NCBI GenBank assembly: GCA_022712475.1
Contig: JALAGK010000046.1
Span: forward strand, 1 to 7,264
Length of the DNA: 7,264 nt
Direction of reading: 5' to 3'
Source of the DNA: Enterobacteriaceae bacterium
GTDB lineage: Bacteria > Pseudomonadota > Gammaproteobacteria > Enterobacterales > Enterobacteriaceae
The notes below the pieces were generated by a model that did no database searches, was not told the origin of the DNA, and was given only the letters and a program-made list of their open reading frames with translations. The position numbers were made by a program, and so were the translations under genes. Of this stretch, positions 1-5,617 are shown one piece after another (within the stretch, counting starts at the first letter, position 1; each line of letters starts with the position of its first letter).

Positions 1-712
1 CCACACAACTGACGATTGCAATCATTATTACTTTACCTAACGGCAGGCTGGAAGCCGCGAAAAACAACGACCACAGCCAACTGCCCGCGCCAATGGTTAG
101 GCCGCTTTTTACCCCGCGCATCACAATATTACCCTTCCGGAAAATCCAGGCGGGCAGGGCGAACAGGCCCAGCAGCAGGTACTGAAACAATGACTCGTCG
201 CCGACGTGATTATTTACCGCAGGCGCAGACCGTGACTCTACCGGCATCTGTTCGCCGGCCAGCAGTTTGCCGATTTGCGTCACGCCGCGCTGTAACCCCA
301 GCGCAAGGTTGTTTTCACGAAACGCAGGAATGATGGCGGTACGGATAATCTGTCCGCTCTGCACGTCGGTGAGCGCACCTTCAAAGCCGTAGCCGACTTC
401 AATGCGCACGGTATGATCCTGCCAGGCCACTAACAGCAGTACGCCGTCGCTGCGCGTTTTATCGCCAAGTTTCCATTTGTCGAACACACGTGTGGCGTAT
501 TGTTCAATCGTCTCTTGACCCGTGGTTGGCACTACCAGAATAGCCACCTGTGCCGGTGCCAGCTGTTGTGTTTGCTCAGTGAGGGCGTTGATTTGTGCCT
601 GACTGAGCGTGCCGGAGAGATCGGTGACCTGTTGGCGCAATTCCGGCACCGCAACGTCAGCCGCGGCGATTTGCCCGCAAAAAAGCGCCAGGATCAGCAA
701 AAAGTAGCGCAT
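1..712 (-). CDS. TPM-domain membrane protein (YgcG-like), 3' end cut by window
   Basis: This frame is open from an ATG at 712 to the window edge, giving 237 codons without a stop, so the C-terminus is missing. A hydrophobic signal sequence covers about residues 1-18. The TPM domain (Pfam TPM_phosphatase, YgcG family) runs from about 25 to 150, with the typical blocks SDGVLLLVA (88-96), RIEVGYGFEGALTD (103-116) and IIPAFRENN (127-135). Three hydrophobic stretches follow, at about 174-191, 204-222 and 226-237, so the domain probably sits in the periplasm on a membrane anchor. GGGAGA lies a few bases before the ATG. The start is 15 bp after the LemA-family stop, so the two are almost certainly co-transcribed; LemA and TPM proteins are commonly neighbours in bacteria. 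Some plant and bacterial TPM proteins have been linked to phosphatase activity or photosystem repair, but the role here is unknown. Family call firm, function open. Confidence 0.88.
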   Translation of the reverse strand, partial: MRYFLLILALFCGQIAAADVAVPELRQQVTDLSGTLSQAQINALTEQTQQLAPAQVAILVVPTTGQETIEQYATRVFDKWKLGDKTRSDGVLLLVAWQDHTVRIEVGYGFEGALTDVQSGQIIRTAIIPAFRENNLALGLQRGVTQIGKLLAGEQMPVESRSAPAVNNHVGDESLFQYLLLGLFALPAWIFRKGNIVMRGVKSGLTIGAGSWLWSLFFAASSLPLGKVIMIAIVSCV

Positions 713-727
713 CGTCTTCTCCCGGCG

Positions 728-1330
728 TTACTTGCTACCGAAATCAATGGTCGGCGCTTTGGTAATGGTTTCTACGTCGTCCGGGAGATAGTTTTTCTTC
801 GGTTTATAGCCCATCACTTTTGCTGTCATCATGGCCGGGAACTGGCGCACGGTGATGTTATAGAGCTCAATGGCCTTGATGTAGCGACCGCGCGCCACGG
901 CAATGCGGTTCTCTGTGCCTTCAAGCTGCACCATCAGGTTTTGAAACAGCTCCTGGGATTTCAGCTCCGGATAACGTTCGCCAAGCACCATCATCTGGCC
1001 GAGTGTGCGGGTAACCTGCACCTGCGACTGCTGCCACTGTTCAAGATTCTTCTCGTCGTCCGGATTGGCCTTCAGGTTCTGGGTAGCGGTGTTAGCGCGC
1101 GAGCGGGCAAGCGTAACCGCTTCCAGCAGCTCTTTTTCATGGGTGGCGTAGCCCTTCACGCTTGCGACCAGGTTTGGAATCAGGTCAGCGCGACGCTGGT
1201 ACTGGTTAAGTACCTCAGACCAGGTGGTATTGGTCTGCTCATCGCTGGTCTGGATATCGTTATAGCCGCAGCCTGTGAGCGTAAAAATCAGCACAAAGGC
1301 GCTAATGAGTTTTGCGAGATTCCCATTCAT
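728..1330 (-). CDS. LemA family lipoprotein
   Basis: The product is a 200-residue protein of the LemA family. Residues 5-20 are hydrophobic and end in a lipobox, LTGC, with the lipidated cysteine at position 21 and glycine at +2, so it is predicted to be a lipoprotein; absence of aspartate at +2 suggests outer-membrane sorting. The rest is a helical bundle with family blocks: WSEVLNQYQRRADLIPNLV (37-55), LARSRA (74-79) and TENRIAVARGRYIKAIELYN (139-158), then the FP motif at 164-165. The length is usual for the family. It is the first gene of a unit with the TPM-domain gene 15 bp downstream. The ATG is preceded only by a weak GGA. No biochemical activity is established for LemA proteins; a membrane-associated helper of the TPM protein is an inference from gene pairing. 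Confidence 0.93.
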   Translation of the reverse strand: MNGNLAKLISAFVLIFTLTGCGYNDIQTSDEQTNTTWSEVLNQYQRRADLIPNLVASVKGYATHEKELLEAVTLARSRANTATQNLKANPDDEKNLEQWQQSQVQVTRTLGQMMVLGERYPELKSQELFQNLMVQLEGTENRIAVARGRYIKAIELYNITVRQFPAMMTAKVMGYKPKKNYLPDDVETITKAPTIDFGSK

Positions 1331-1367
1331 TGTCGTGTTCCATAATAGACAGAGAAAAAACGTGTGT

Positions 1368-1373
1368 AGTATA
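1368..1373 (-). promoter_or_regulatory. Candidate -10 box for the LemA/TPM unit
   Basis: Read on the minus strand, TATACT (5 of 6 matches to TATAAT) lies about 38 bp before the LemA-family ATG. This would start the transcript near 1361 with a leader of about 30 bases. No good -35 box is visible at 17-18 bp, so the promoter may need an activator or another sigma factor. The box sits inside the short inverted repeat GTGTA-GTA-TACAC (1364-1376), which could be an operator. Sequence-only inference. Confidence 0.35.
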
Positions 1374-1442
1374 CACGCTCATCTTTCGTGCGGCTGCGGC
1401 TAAAAGCCTGATTTTGCCGCCGTAGAGGTTGGCGTCAGGGAT

Positions 1443-1475
1443 AAAAAAATCCGGAAACGTGAATTTCCGGATTTT
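1443..1475 (-). terminator. Rho-independent terminator of darP
   Basis: A perfect 12-bp inverted repeat (arms 1446-1457 and 1464-1475, core TCCGGAAA/TTTCCGGA) encloses a 6-base loop. Read on the minus strand the second arm runs into an uninterrupted T run (complement of 1443-1449), the form of an intrinsic terminator. It begins 17 bp after the darP stop, so it ends darP transcription before the LemA-family gene. The plus-strand side has only four T before an A, so it may act weakly in that direction too. Confidence 0.88.
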
Positions 1476-1492
1476 ATGGTCAGACGCTTATT

Positions 1493-2041
1493 TTATTCAG
1501 CTTCGGCCAGCTCGCGCAGATACTGGAAAATCAGGCGCGCGGACTTGGCGGGTTTATTGCCTTCTTTTTCTTTCTTCGCGTTACGGGCTAGGGTGCGCAA
1601 TTGCTGGCGGTCAGCATCCGGCCACAGGTTGAGCACCTCGGGGATAGCATCATCGCCGTCTTCAATCAGGCGGTCGCGCAGCATCTCCAGCTTGTGGAAC
1701 AGCGCTACCTGCTGATTGTGGCGGTTTTTGAGCTTATCCAGTGCCTGGCGGATAGGCTCCACGTCGCGGCTGCGCAACAGTTTGCCGATAAGCTGCATCT
1801 GGCGGCGACGGCCTTCACGTTTGATGCGCTGCGCCAGTTCAATGGCGTCACGCAGCTCTTCGTCGAGCGGAATTTTATCAAGCGCGTTTTTGCCCAGGTC
1901 GACCATTTCGCCACCCAGACGCTTAAGCTCTTCGGCATCGCGCTTTATTTCACTTTTACTGACCCAGATGATTTCATCATCGTCATCGTTTTCGTCATCA
2001 CCGGGCACGTCGTCGAGCCAGTCTTCGGGCTGCTTTGTCAT
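1493..2041 (-). CDS. darP: Dual-action ribosomal maturation protein DarP (YjgA, DUF615)
   Basis: The product is 182 residues, against about 183 in E. coli YjgA/DarP, and nearly identical to it along its length as far as I recall that sequence. DarP is a cytoplasmic late-stage assembly factor of the 50S ribosomal subunit. Visible features are a very acidic N-terminus (DDENDDDDE at 15-23), the block [20 protein letters not shown] (23-42), several lysine/arginine-rich helices suited to rRNA contact, and a conserved C-terminal stretch with [13 protein letters not shown]. The open frame extends 18 codons further upstream to 2095, but the ATG at 2041 is preferred because AAGGAG lies six bases before it and the protein then begins [11 protein letters not shown] as in E. 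coli. It is transcribed divergently from pmbA across a 94-bp gap and ends before a strong terminator, so it is monocistronic. Confidence 0.97.
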   Translation of the reverse strand: MTKQPEDWLDDVPGDDENDDDDEIIWVSKSEIKRDAEELKRLGGEMVDLGKNALDKIPLDEELRDAIELAQRIKREGRRRQMQLIGKLLRSRDVEPIRQALDKLKNRHNQQVALFHKLEMLRDRLIEDGDDAIPEVLNLWPDADRQQLRTLARNAKKEKEGNKPAKSARLIFQYLRELAEAE

Positions 2042-2066
2042 CTCAGGCTCCTTAAAAAAGAGAGCA

Positions 2067-2095
2067 ATACTACCACCCCGGACGCGCATGCCCAA
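2067..2095 (-). promoter_or_regulatory. Candidate darP promoter
   Basis: On the minus strand TTGGGC (2090-2095) and TAGTAT (2067-2072) are 17 bp apart, a sigma-70-like spacing with partial matches in both boxes. The transcript would start near 2060 and carry the AAGGAG site before the darP ATG. The match is modest and chance is possible. Confidence 0.3.
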
Positions 2096-2135
2096 AGGGT
2101 TCTCTGTTAGACTTCAGTCATACTCATCCTACAGT

Positions 2136-3488
2136 ATGGCATTGGTAATGAAAGTAATCACACAAGCAGCGCTTAAGCGCAAAACCCTGGAACTCGCCGT
2201 GACGCAGGCGCTTGAGTTAGCCGCAGGGCGCACAGACGGCGCGGAAGTCGCGGTATCGAATACCACCGGTATCAGCGTCAGCACGCGCTACGGTGAAGTG
2301 GAGAACGTTGAGTTCAACAGCGATGGCGCGCTGGGTATTACCGTTTATCATCAGAACCGCAAAGGCAGCGCTTCCTCAACCGATCTCAGCCCGGATGCCA
2401 TCAGCCGCACCGTGCAGGCAGCGATTGATATCGCACGTTACACCTCGCCGGACCCGTGCGCGGGCGTAGCTGAAAAAGACCTGCTGGCTTTTGAGGCCCC
2501 CGATCTTGACCTGTTCCACCCGGCAGATATTGAGCCAGAGCAGGCTATTGCGCTGGCTGCGCGAGCCGAGCAGGCCTCGCTTCAGGCCGATAAGCGTATT
2601 ACCAACACCGAAGGCGGCAGCTTTAACAGCCACTACGGCGTGAAGGTTTTTGGCAACAGCCACGGCATGCTGCAGAGCTACTGCTCCTCGCGCCACTCGC
2701 TCTCAAGCTGCGTAATTGGTGAAGACAACGGCAGCATGGAGCGCGATTACGCCTACACGATTTCTCGCGAGCTGGATGCATTACAAAACCCGGAATGGGT
2801 GGGCGCCGAGTGCGCACGCCGCGTGCTGGCGCGCCTTGCACCTCGTAAACTCGCCACCATGACTGCGCCTGTGATTTTTGCAAGCGAAGTGGCAACCGGC
2901 CTGTTTGGCCACCTGGTGGGGGCCATCAGCGGCGGCGCGGTATACCGCAAATCGACCTTCCTGCTGGACTCGCTTGGCAAACAGATTTTGCCTGACTGGC
3001 TGACCATTGAAGAGCATCCTCATCTGCTCAAAGGGTTGGCTTCCACGCCGTTTGACAGCGAAGGCGTGGCGACCTCTCGTCGCGATATCGTTAAAGACGG
3101 CGTACTGCAACAGTGGCTTCTGACCAGCTATGCGGCGCGTAAACTGGGGCTGCACAGTACCGGGCACGCAGGGGGAATTCACAACTGGCGTATTGCCGGT
3201 CAGGGGCTGGATTTTGCTGGTCTACTCAAAGAAATGGGAACCGGCCTGGTTGTCACCGAGTTGATGGGCCAGGGCGTGAGCGGTATTACCGGCGACTATT
3301 CGCGCGGTGCGTCCGGTTTTTGGGTAGAAAACGGTGAGATTCAGTACCCGGTAAGTGAAATAACCATCGCCGGCAACCTCAAAGAGATGTGGCGTAATAT
3401 TGTGACTGTCGGTAGCGATATCGAAACCCGTAGTAATATTCAGTGCGGCTCGGTGCTGCTGCCAGAGATGAAAATCGCCGGCCAGTAA
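2136..3488 (+). CDS. pmbA: Metalloprotease subunit PmbA/TldE
   Basis: The product is 450 residues, the same length as E. coli PmbA (TldE), and very similar throughout. It pairs with TldD to form a cytoplasmic protease that trims the leader of the microcin B17 precursor and degrades the antitoxin CcdA. The zinc-binding HExxxH motif belongs to TldD; none is seen here, as expected for the TldE half. The three PmbA/TldD domains can be followed: N-terminal (about 30-100, with [20 protein letters not shown]), middle (about 120-225) and C-terminal (about 235-448, with GHAGGIHNW at 343-351 and the ending [12 protein letters not shown]). The frame is open back to 1716, but that part is antisense to darP. 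The ATG at 2136 gives the E. coli N-terminus MALxMKV; an alternative ATG lies at 2148. Neither has a good ribosome binding site. tldD is not in this window, and in E. coli it is also unlinked. Confidence 0.97.
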   Translation: MALVMKVITQAALKRKTLELAVTQALELAAGRTDGAEVAVSNTTGISVSTRYGEVENVEFNSDGALGITVYHQNRKGSASSTDLSPDAISRTVQAAIDIARYTSPDPCAGVAEKDLLAFEAPDLDLFHPADIEPEQAIALAARAEQASLQADKRITNTEGGSFNSHYGVKVFGNSHGMLQSYCSSRHSLSSCVIGEDNGSMERDYAYTISRELDALQNPEWVGAECARRVLARLAPRKLATMTAPVIFASEVATGLFGHLVGAISGGAVYRKSTFLLDSLGKQILPDWLTIEEHPHLLKGLASTPFDSEGVATSRRDIVKDGVLQQWLLTSYAARKLGLHSTGHAGGIHNWRIAGQGLDFAGLLKEMGTGLVVTELMGQGVSGITGDYSRGASGFWVENGEIQYPVSEITIAGNLKEMWRNIVTVGSDIETRSNIQCGSVLLPEMKIAGQ

Positions 3489-3549
3489 TGCGACGGCGTA
3501 GGGGGTATCAGGAAGAACACAACATCAACGCAGGATGCATTGAATAACA

Positions 3550-3574
3550 CCAGCCGTTGCGGCTGGCTATTTAA
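3550..3574 (+). terminator. Hairpin after pmbA, possible weak terminator
   Basis: CCAGCCG (3550-3556) and CGGCTGG (3560-3566) form a perfect 7-bp stem with a three-base loop, followed by the weak T-containing tail CTATTTAA. It lies 61 bp after the pmbA stop and 36 bp before the cybC start. It may reduce read-through from pmbA into cybC; the T tract is too poor to be certain. Confidence 0.45.
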
Positions 3575-3602
3575 CCGTGCTGTGAACCGAGGATGTGAGC
3601 CA

Positions 3603-3992
3603 ATGAAGAAACCTGTTATCGCGATACTGACCGCCGCTGTGCTGTTGGCGACAAGTGCCAGCACGCTGGCGCGCGACCTGGAAGAGGATATGGATATTCT
3701 CAACGGTAACCTGCGCACTGTGTTGAAAACTGATGACGCGGGGGAGATGAAAAACGCCCTCACCACCATGCGTGCCGCTGCGCTGGACGCACAAAAGGCA
3801 ACGCCGCCTAAACTTGCCGGCAAAGCAGCGGATAGCCCAGAAATGCAGGAGTATCGCCATGGTCTTGATCTGTTGGTTGGTCAGATTGACGGTGCGTTAA
3901 AGCTGGTTGCAGAGGGTAAAATTCCTGAGGCGAAAGCTGCTGCAGAAGGCTTTAAGCAGACCCGCAACACCTACCACAAGAAATTCCGCTAA
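3603..3992 (+). CDS. cybC: Soluble cytochrome b562
   Basis: The product is a 129-residue precursor of the periplasmic four-helix-bundle haem protein cytochrome b562. A Sec signal peptide covers residues 1-23 (positive MKK, hydrophobic core, cleavage after TLA). The predicted mature chain is 106 residues, the same as the E. coli protein. The axial haem ligands are present as mature Met7 (DLEEDM) and His102 (TYHKKFR), as is Arg98. The conserved block [16 protein letters not shown] is intact. The open frame reaches back to a TTG at 3540, but the ATG at 3603 is chosen because the signal peptide starts there; GAGG lies about ten bases upstream, a rather long spacing. Cytochrome b562 probably carries electrons, but its physiological partner is not known. 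In E. coli K-12 the gene is, as I recall, annotated as defective in its 5' part; here it appears whole. A strong terminator follows. Confidence 0.96.
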   Translation: MKKPVIAILTAAVLLATSASTLARDLEEDMDILNGNLRTVLKTDDAGEMKNALTTMRAAALDAQKATPPKLAGKAADSPEMQEYRHGLDLLVGQIDGALKLVAEGKIPEAKAAAEGFKQTRNTYHKKFR

Positions 3993-4000
3993 TCTCTCAG

Positions 4001-4022
4001 GCCGGGTTTTCCCGGCTTTTTT
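4001..4022 (+). terminator. Rho-independent terminator of cybC
   Basis: GCCGGG (4001-4006), loop TTTT, CCCGGC (4011-4016) and then six T (4017-4022) make a classic intrinsic terminator starting eight bases after the cybC stop. It separates cybC from the genes further right. Confidence 0.93.
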
Positions 4023-4125
4023 ATGTGTTTTCGGGATGTGACGCAAAACGCACACGTGACGCTGTGCGCTCAGGGATCCTTTCGCTAAGGTTACGTATAA
4101 ATCTGCCAGCACAATGGAGAGGAGC

Positions 4126-4794
4126 ATGGGCAACTTTATTGGCTTTAAGCCTGACGCACTGAATTTTTTGCAGCTGCTGAGCCAGAACAATAACAAGGAG
4201 TGGTTCCGCGCTAATCGTGAAACGTACGATGAAGGCATTGTCGCACCGCTGCGCCTGCTGGTTGATGCGCTGGCGCCGGACATGCTGTTTATTGACGATC
4301 TACTGGAAGTACGTCCAGCAGTTGGTAAAACGCTGTCGCGTATTCACCGTGACACGCGCTTCTCTCACAATAAATCACCTTATCGCAGCAACGTCTGGAT
4401 TGCTTTTAAGCGCCCGCGCAAAACGCTTTCTGACTCACCGACCTTTTTCTTTGAAATCATGCCGGACGGCTGGCGTTATGGCATGGGGTATTACAGTGCT
4501 TCACGTACTACCATGACGCGTTTTCGCGACTATATTGCCGATAACCCGCGCAGTTTCCTGGCGACCGTCGCAGATATTCGCACCGGATTTGCGTTGGAAG
4601 GTGAAAGCTACAAGCGTCCTCTATTAAAAGACCAGCAGCCAGCGCTGGCGGACTGGTACAACAAAAAAACCTTTGCACTGATAGATGAACGTCGGGATAT
4701 GGCGCCGCTATACGGGCCTGAGCTGGTCGCTATCTTACATGAGGCATTTAGGCGCCTGGCGCCGCTTTATCAGATCCTTACGCGTCTGGGCTAG
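4126..4794 (+). CDS. DUF2461 (TIGR02453) family protein of unknown function
   Basis: The product is 222 residues, usual for the DUF2461/TIGR02453 family. Family marks are the N-terminal block NNNKEWFRANRETYDE (21-36), the signature RDTRFSxxKSPYR (75-87), the GMGYY block (119-123) and YKRP (162-165) in the C-terminal half. No signal peptide or membrane segment is visible, so it is probably cytoplasmic. An in-frame ATG lies four codons upstream (4114), but GGAGAGG at 4116-4122 sits at a proper distance only from the ATG at 4126, which is therefore preferred. A TATAAA at 4096-4101 could be its -10 box, without a clear -35. It stands alone between the cybC terminator and a 269-bp spacer. No biochemical role is known to me and none is proposed. 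Confidence 0.9.
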   Translation: MGNFIGFKPDALNFLQLLSQNNNKEWFRANRETYDEGIVAPLRLLVDALAPDMLFIDDLLEVRPAVGKTLSRIHRDTRFSHNKSPYRSNVWIAFKRPRKTLSDSPTFFFEIMPDGWRYGMGYYSASRTTMTRFRDYIADNPRSFLATVADIRTGFALEGESYKRPLLKDQQPALADWYNKKTFALIDERRDMAPLYGPELVAILHEAFRRLAPLYQILTRLG

Positions 4795-5063
4795 CGGCTG
4801 AGCAGAATATTTTTTAGCATTTTGTGCTCCTTTTGCAGGGCGTTTTTTTTCTCGCGACAGTGTGGTACGGCAGGCATTTGCTGGAACAATTTTCTGCTTT
4901 TTTGCGCCTGGGCCTGGTTTAAAACCATGATCTTCATTTTTCTCATTATTTTTGGATAAAACATCCATCCCGGCCTGCATCCCTGCAATTGCCTGGCTGT
5001 GTTACATTGGCAGCGTTGTCCGTCAGGAATAGATACAGACATGTGATTTCAGGGAGAAGAAAT
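4795..5063 (+). other. T-rich intergenic spacer without a confirmed gene
   Basis: This 269-bp gap between the DUF2461 and BOF genes has many T runs on the plus strand (for example 4851-4858) and is clearly less GC-rich than the flanking genes. No clean terminator with a long stem is visible after the DUF2461 stop; the best is a 4-bp stem, AGCA-TTTTG-TGCT, at 4817-4829. Two minus-strand frames stay open across it (see findings), but neither has a good start signal at full length. The last 20 bases hold AGGGAGA, the ribosome binding site of the BOF gene. I see no convincing -35/-10 pair for that gene. Confidence 0.6.
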
Positions 5064-5396
5064 ATGAACAAGGCGCTGTTGCTTATTGCCGGATTACTGT
5101 GCGTGTCGTCAAACCTCGCCTGGGCGGCGCGAGGCTGCCAGGAGTGTGTCAGTGTGAATGAGGCTAAGCAGATGCACGACGATGCACGTGTAACGCTTGA
5201 AGGTAAAATCACCGGTCGCACGGGTGACGACGATAATTACTGGCTGCGTGATAGTACCGGACGTATCGCTATTGATGTGGAAGACTGCGATGACGATAAG
5301 CGGCTTATTGGTAAGCAGGTGCGCGTTGTGGGGAATATCGACCGGGATGACGACGGCGCAAAGCTTGATGCGGACAGACTTATCCGTCTTAACTAA
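5064..5396 (+). CDS. Small secreted BOF-domain protein (YgiW/YdeI family) with CxxC
   Basis: The product is 110 residues with a Sec signal peptide (1-21, ending LAWA), so the mature protein is about 89 residues and periplasmic. From about residue 30 to the end it matches the bacterial OB-fold (BOF) family of E. coli YgiW and YdeI: VNEAKQMHDDARVTLEGKI (31-49), YWLRDSTGRIAIDV (59-72), GKQVRVVGNIDRD (83-95). Unlike those two, as I recall them, it carries C25xxC28 right after the cleavage site and a third cysteine, C75, in a second acidic loop. Aspartate clusters occur at 55-57, 76-78 and 95-97. Family members have been tied to stress tolerance and ligand or cation binding; the ligand here is unknown. 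The frame continues upstream to 4989, but the ATG at 5064 is chosen because AGGGAGA precedes it at good spacing and the signal peptide begins there. It appears to be a single-gene unit. Confidence 0.9.
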   Translation: MNKALLLIAGLLCVSSNLAWAARGCQECVSVNEAKQMHDDARVTLEGKITGRTGDDDNYWLRDSTGRIAIDVEDCDDDKRLIGKQVRVVGNIDRDDDGAKLDADRLIRLN

Positions 5397-5407
5397 TAAC
5401 TTCCTCT

Positions 5408-5432
5408 GCCGGGCTCTCTTTTGCCGCCCGGC
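5408..5432 (+). terminator. GC-rich hairpin after the BOF gene, possible terminator
   Basis: GCCGGGC (5408-5414) and GCCCGGC (5426-5432) form a perfect 7-bp stem with an 11-base loop, 11 bp after the BOF stop. The bases that follow (GACTTCTCTG) are pyrimidine-rich but not a true T run, so termination may be partial or Rho-aided. Alternatively it only protects the 3' end of the transcript. Confidence 0.45.
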
Positions 5433-5454
5433 GACTTCTCTGATCTGAGCCCTC

Positions 5455-5474
5455 TCGCAGTACTTCGCCTGCGA
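5455..5474. repeat. Inverted repeat TCGCAG-N8-CTGCGA upstream of mdcA
   Basis: Perfect six-base arms (5455-5460 and 5469-5474) are separated by eight bases, an arrangement typical of a dimeric regulator site. It lies about 145-165 bp before the mdcA ATG. The arm TCGCAG recurs at 5507-5512 in direct orientation. In Klebsiella the mdc operon is controlled by MdcR, a LysR-type activator; that this is its site is inference. Confidence 0.5.
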
Positions 5475-5506
5475 TCTTCATCACAAAAATTCACCTCAAT
5501 TATTAC

Positions 5507-5526
5507 TCGCAGGCTAACGATTCGTT
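5507..5526. promoter_or_regulatory. Possible operator: third TCGCAG copy plus palindrome AACGA-T-TCGTT
   Basis: TCGCAG (5507-5512) repeats the left arm at 5455-5460, exactly 52 bp away, close to five DNA turns. It is followed at once by the odd palindrome AACGATTCGTT (5516-5526). The element is centred about 57 bp before the start predicted from the promoter-like boxes at 5538-5566, near where LysR-type activators usually bind. No regulator gene is in the window to support the identity. Confidence 0.4.
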
Positions 5527-5537
5527 CGTAGGGTTAA

Positions 5538-5566
5538 TTGATACCCGTGCGCCCGCGGTGCAAACT
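5538..5566 (+). promoter_or_regulatory. Candidate mdc operon promoter
   Basis: TTGATA (5538-5543, five of six matches to the -35 consensus) is followed after 17 bp by CAAACT (5561-5566), a poor -10. A good -35 with a weak -10 and upstream repeats fits a promoter that needs an activator. The predicted start near 5573 leaves a leader of about 45 bases before the mdcA ATG. Confidence 0.35.
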
Positions 5567-5591
5567 TTCTCCAACGTTAAGCAAATCAACA

Positions 5592-5611
5592 TGATTCGCT
5601 GAATCAGGAGG
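5592..5611 (+). promoter_or_regulatory. mdcA ribosome binding site touched by a small hairpin
   Basis: AGGAGG (5606-5611) is a full-strength Shine-Dalgarno sequence six bases before the mdcA ATG and fixes the start. Directly before it TGATTC (5592-5597) and GAATCA (5601-5606) form a 6-bp inverted repeat with a three-base loop, so the last stem base is also the first base of the Shine-Dalgarno. The stem is AT-rich and probably weak; it may equally be a DNA site. Confidence 0.6.
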
Positions 5612-5617
5612 TTAATA

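Noticed and set aside
500..1345. A 281-codon plus-strand frame opposite the LemA/TPM genes.
   Set aside because: It is the complement of two well-supported genes, its product resembles no family, and it crosses their junction.
1390..1440. Partial GCGGC...GCCGC pairing in the gap between the LemA-family promoter and the darP terminator.
   Set aside because: Arms are short and imperfect with no T tract; it does not stand out from GC-rich background.
1716..3488. A continuous 590-codon plus-strand frame covering the darP antisense region and pmbA.
   Set aside because: The first 140 codons are antisense to darP and Ser/Arg-rich without family features. The part from 2136 matches PmbA at full length, so the extension is a chance open frame.
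2136..3488. A zinc-protease HExxxH motif searched for in PmbA.
   Set aside because: None found; the nearest look-alike is EEHPH. Its absence is normal for the TldE half, so this is not a degraded gene.
4735..4980. An 81-codon minus-strand frame (Lys-rich) in the spacer after DUF2461.
   Set aside because: It overlaps the end of the DUF2461 gene in antisense, has no proper Shine-Dalgarno and its composition follows from T runs. Kept only as a low-interest lead.
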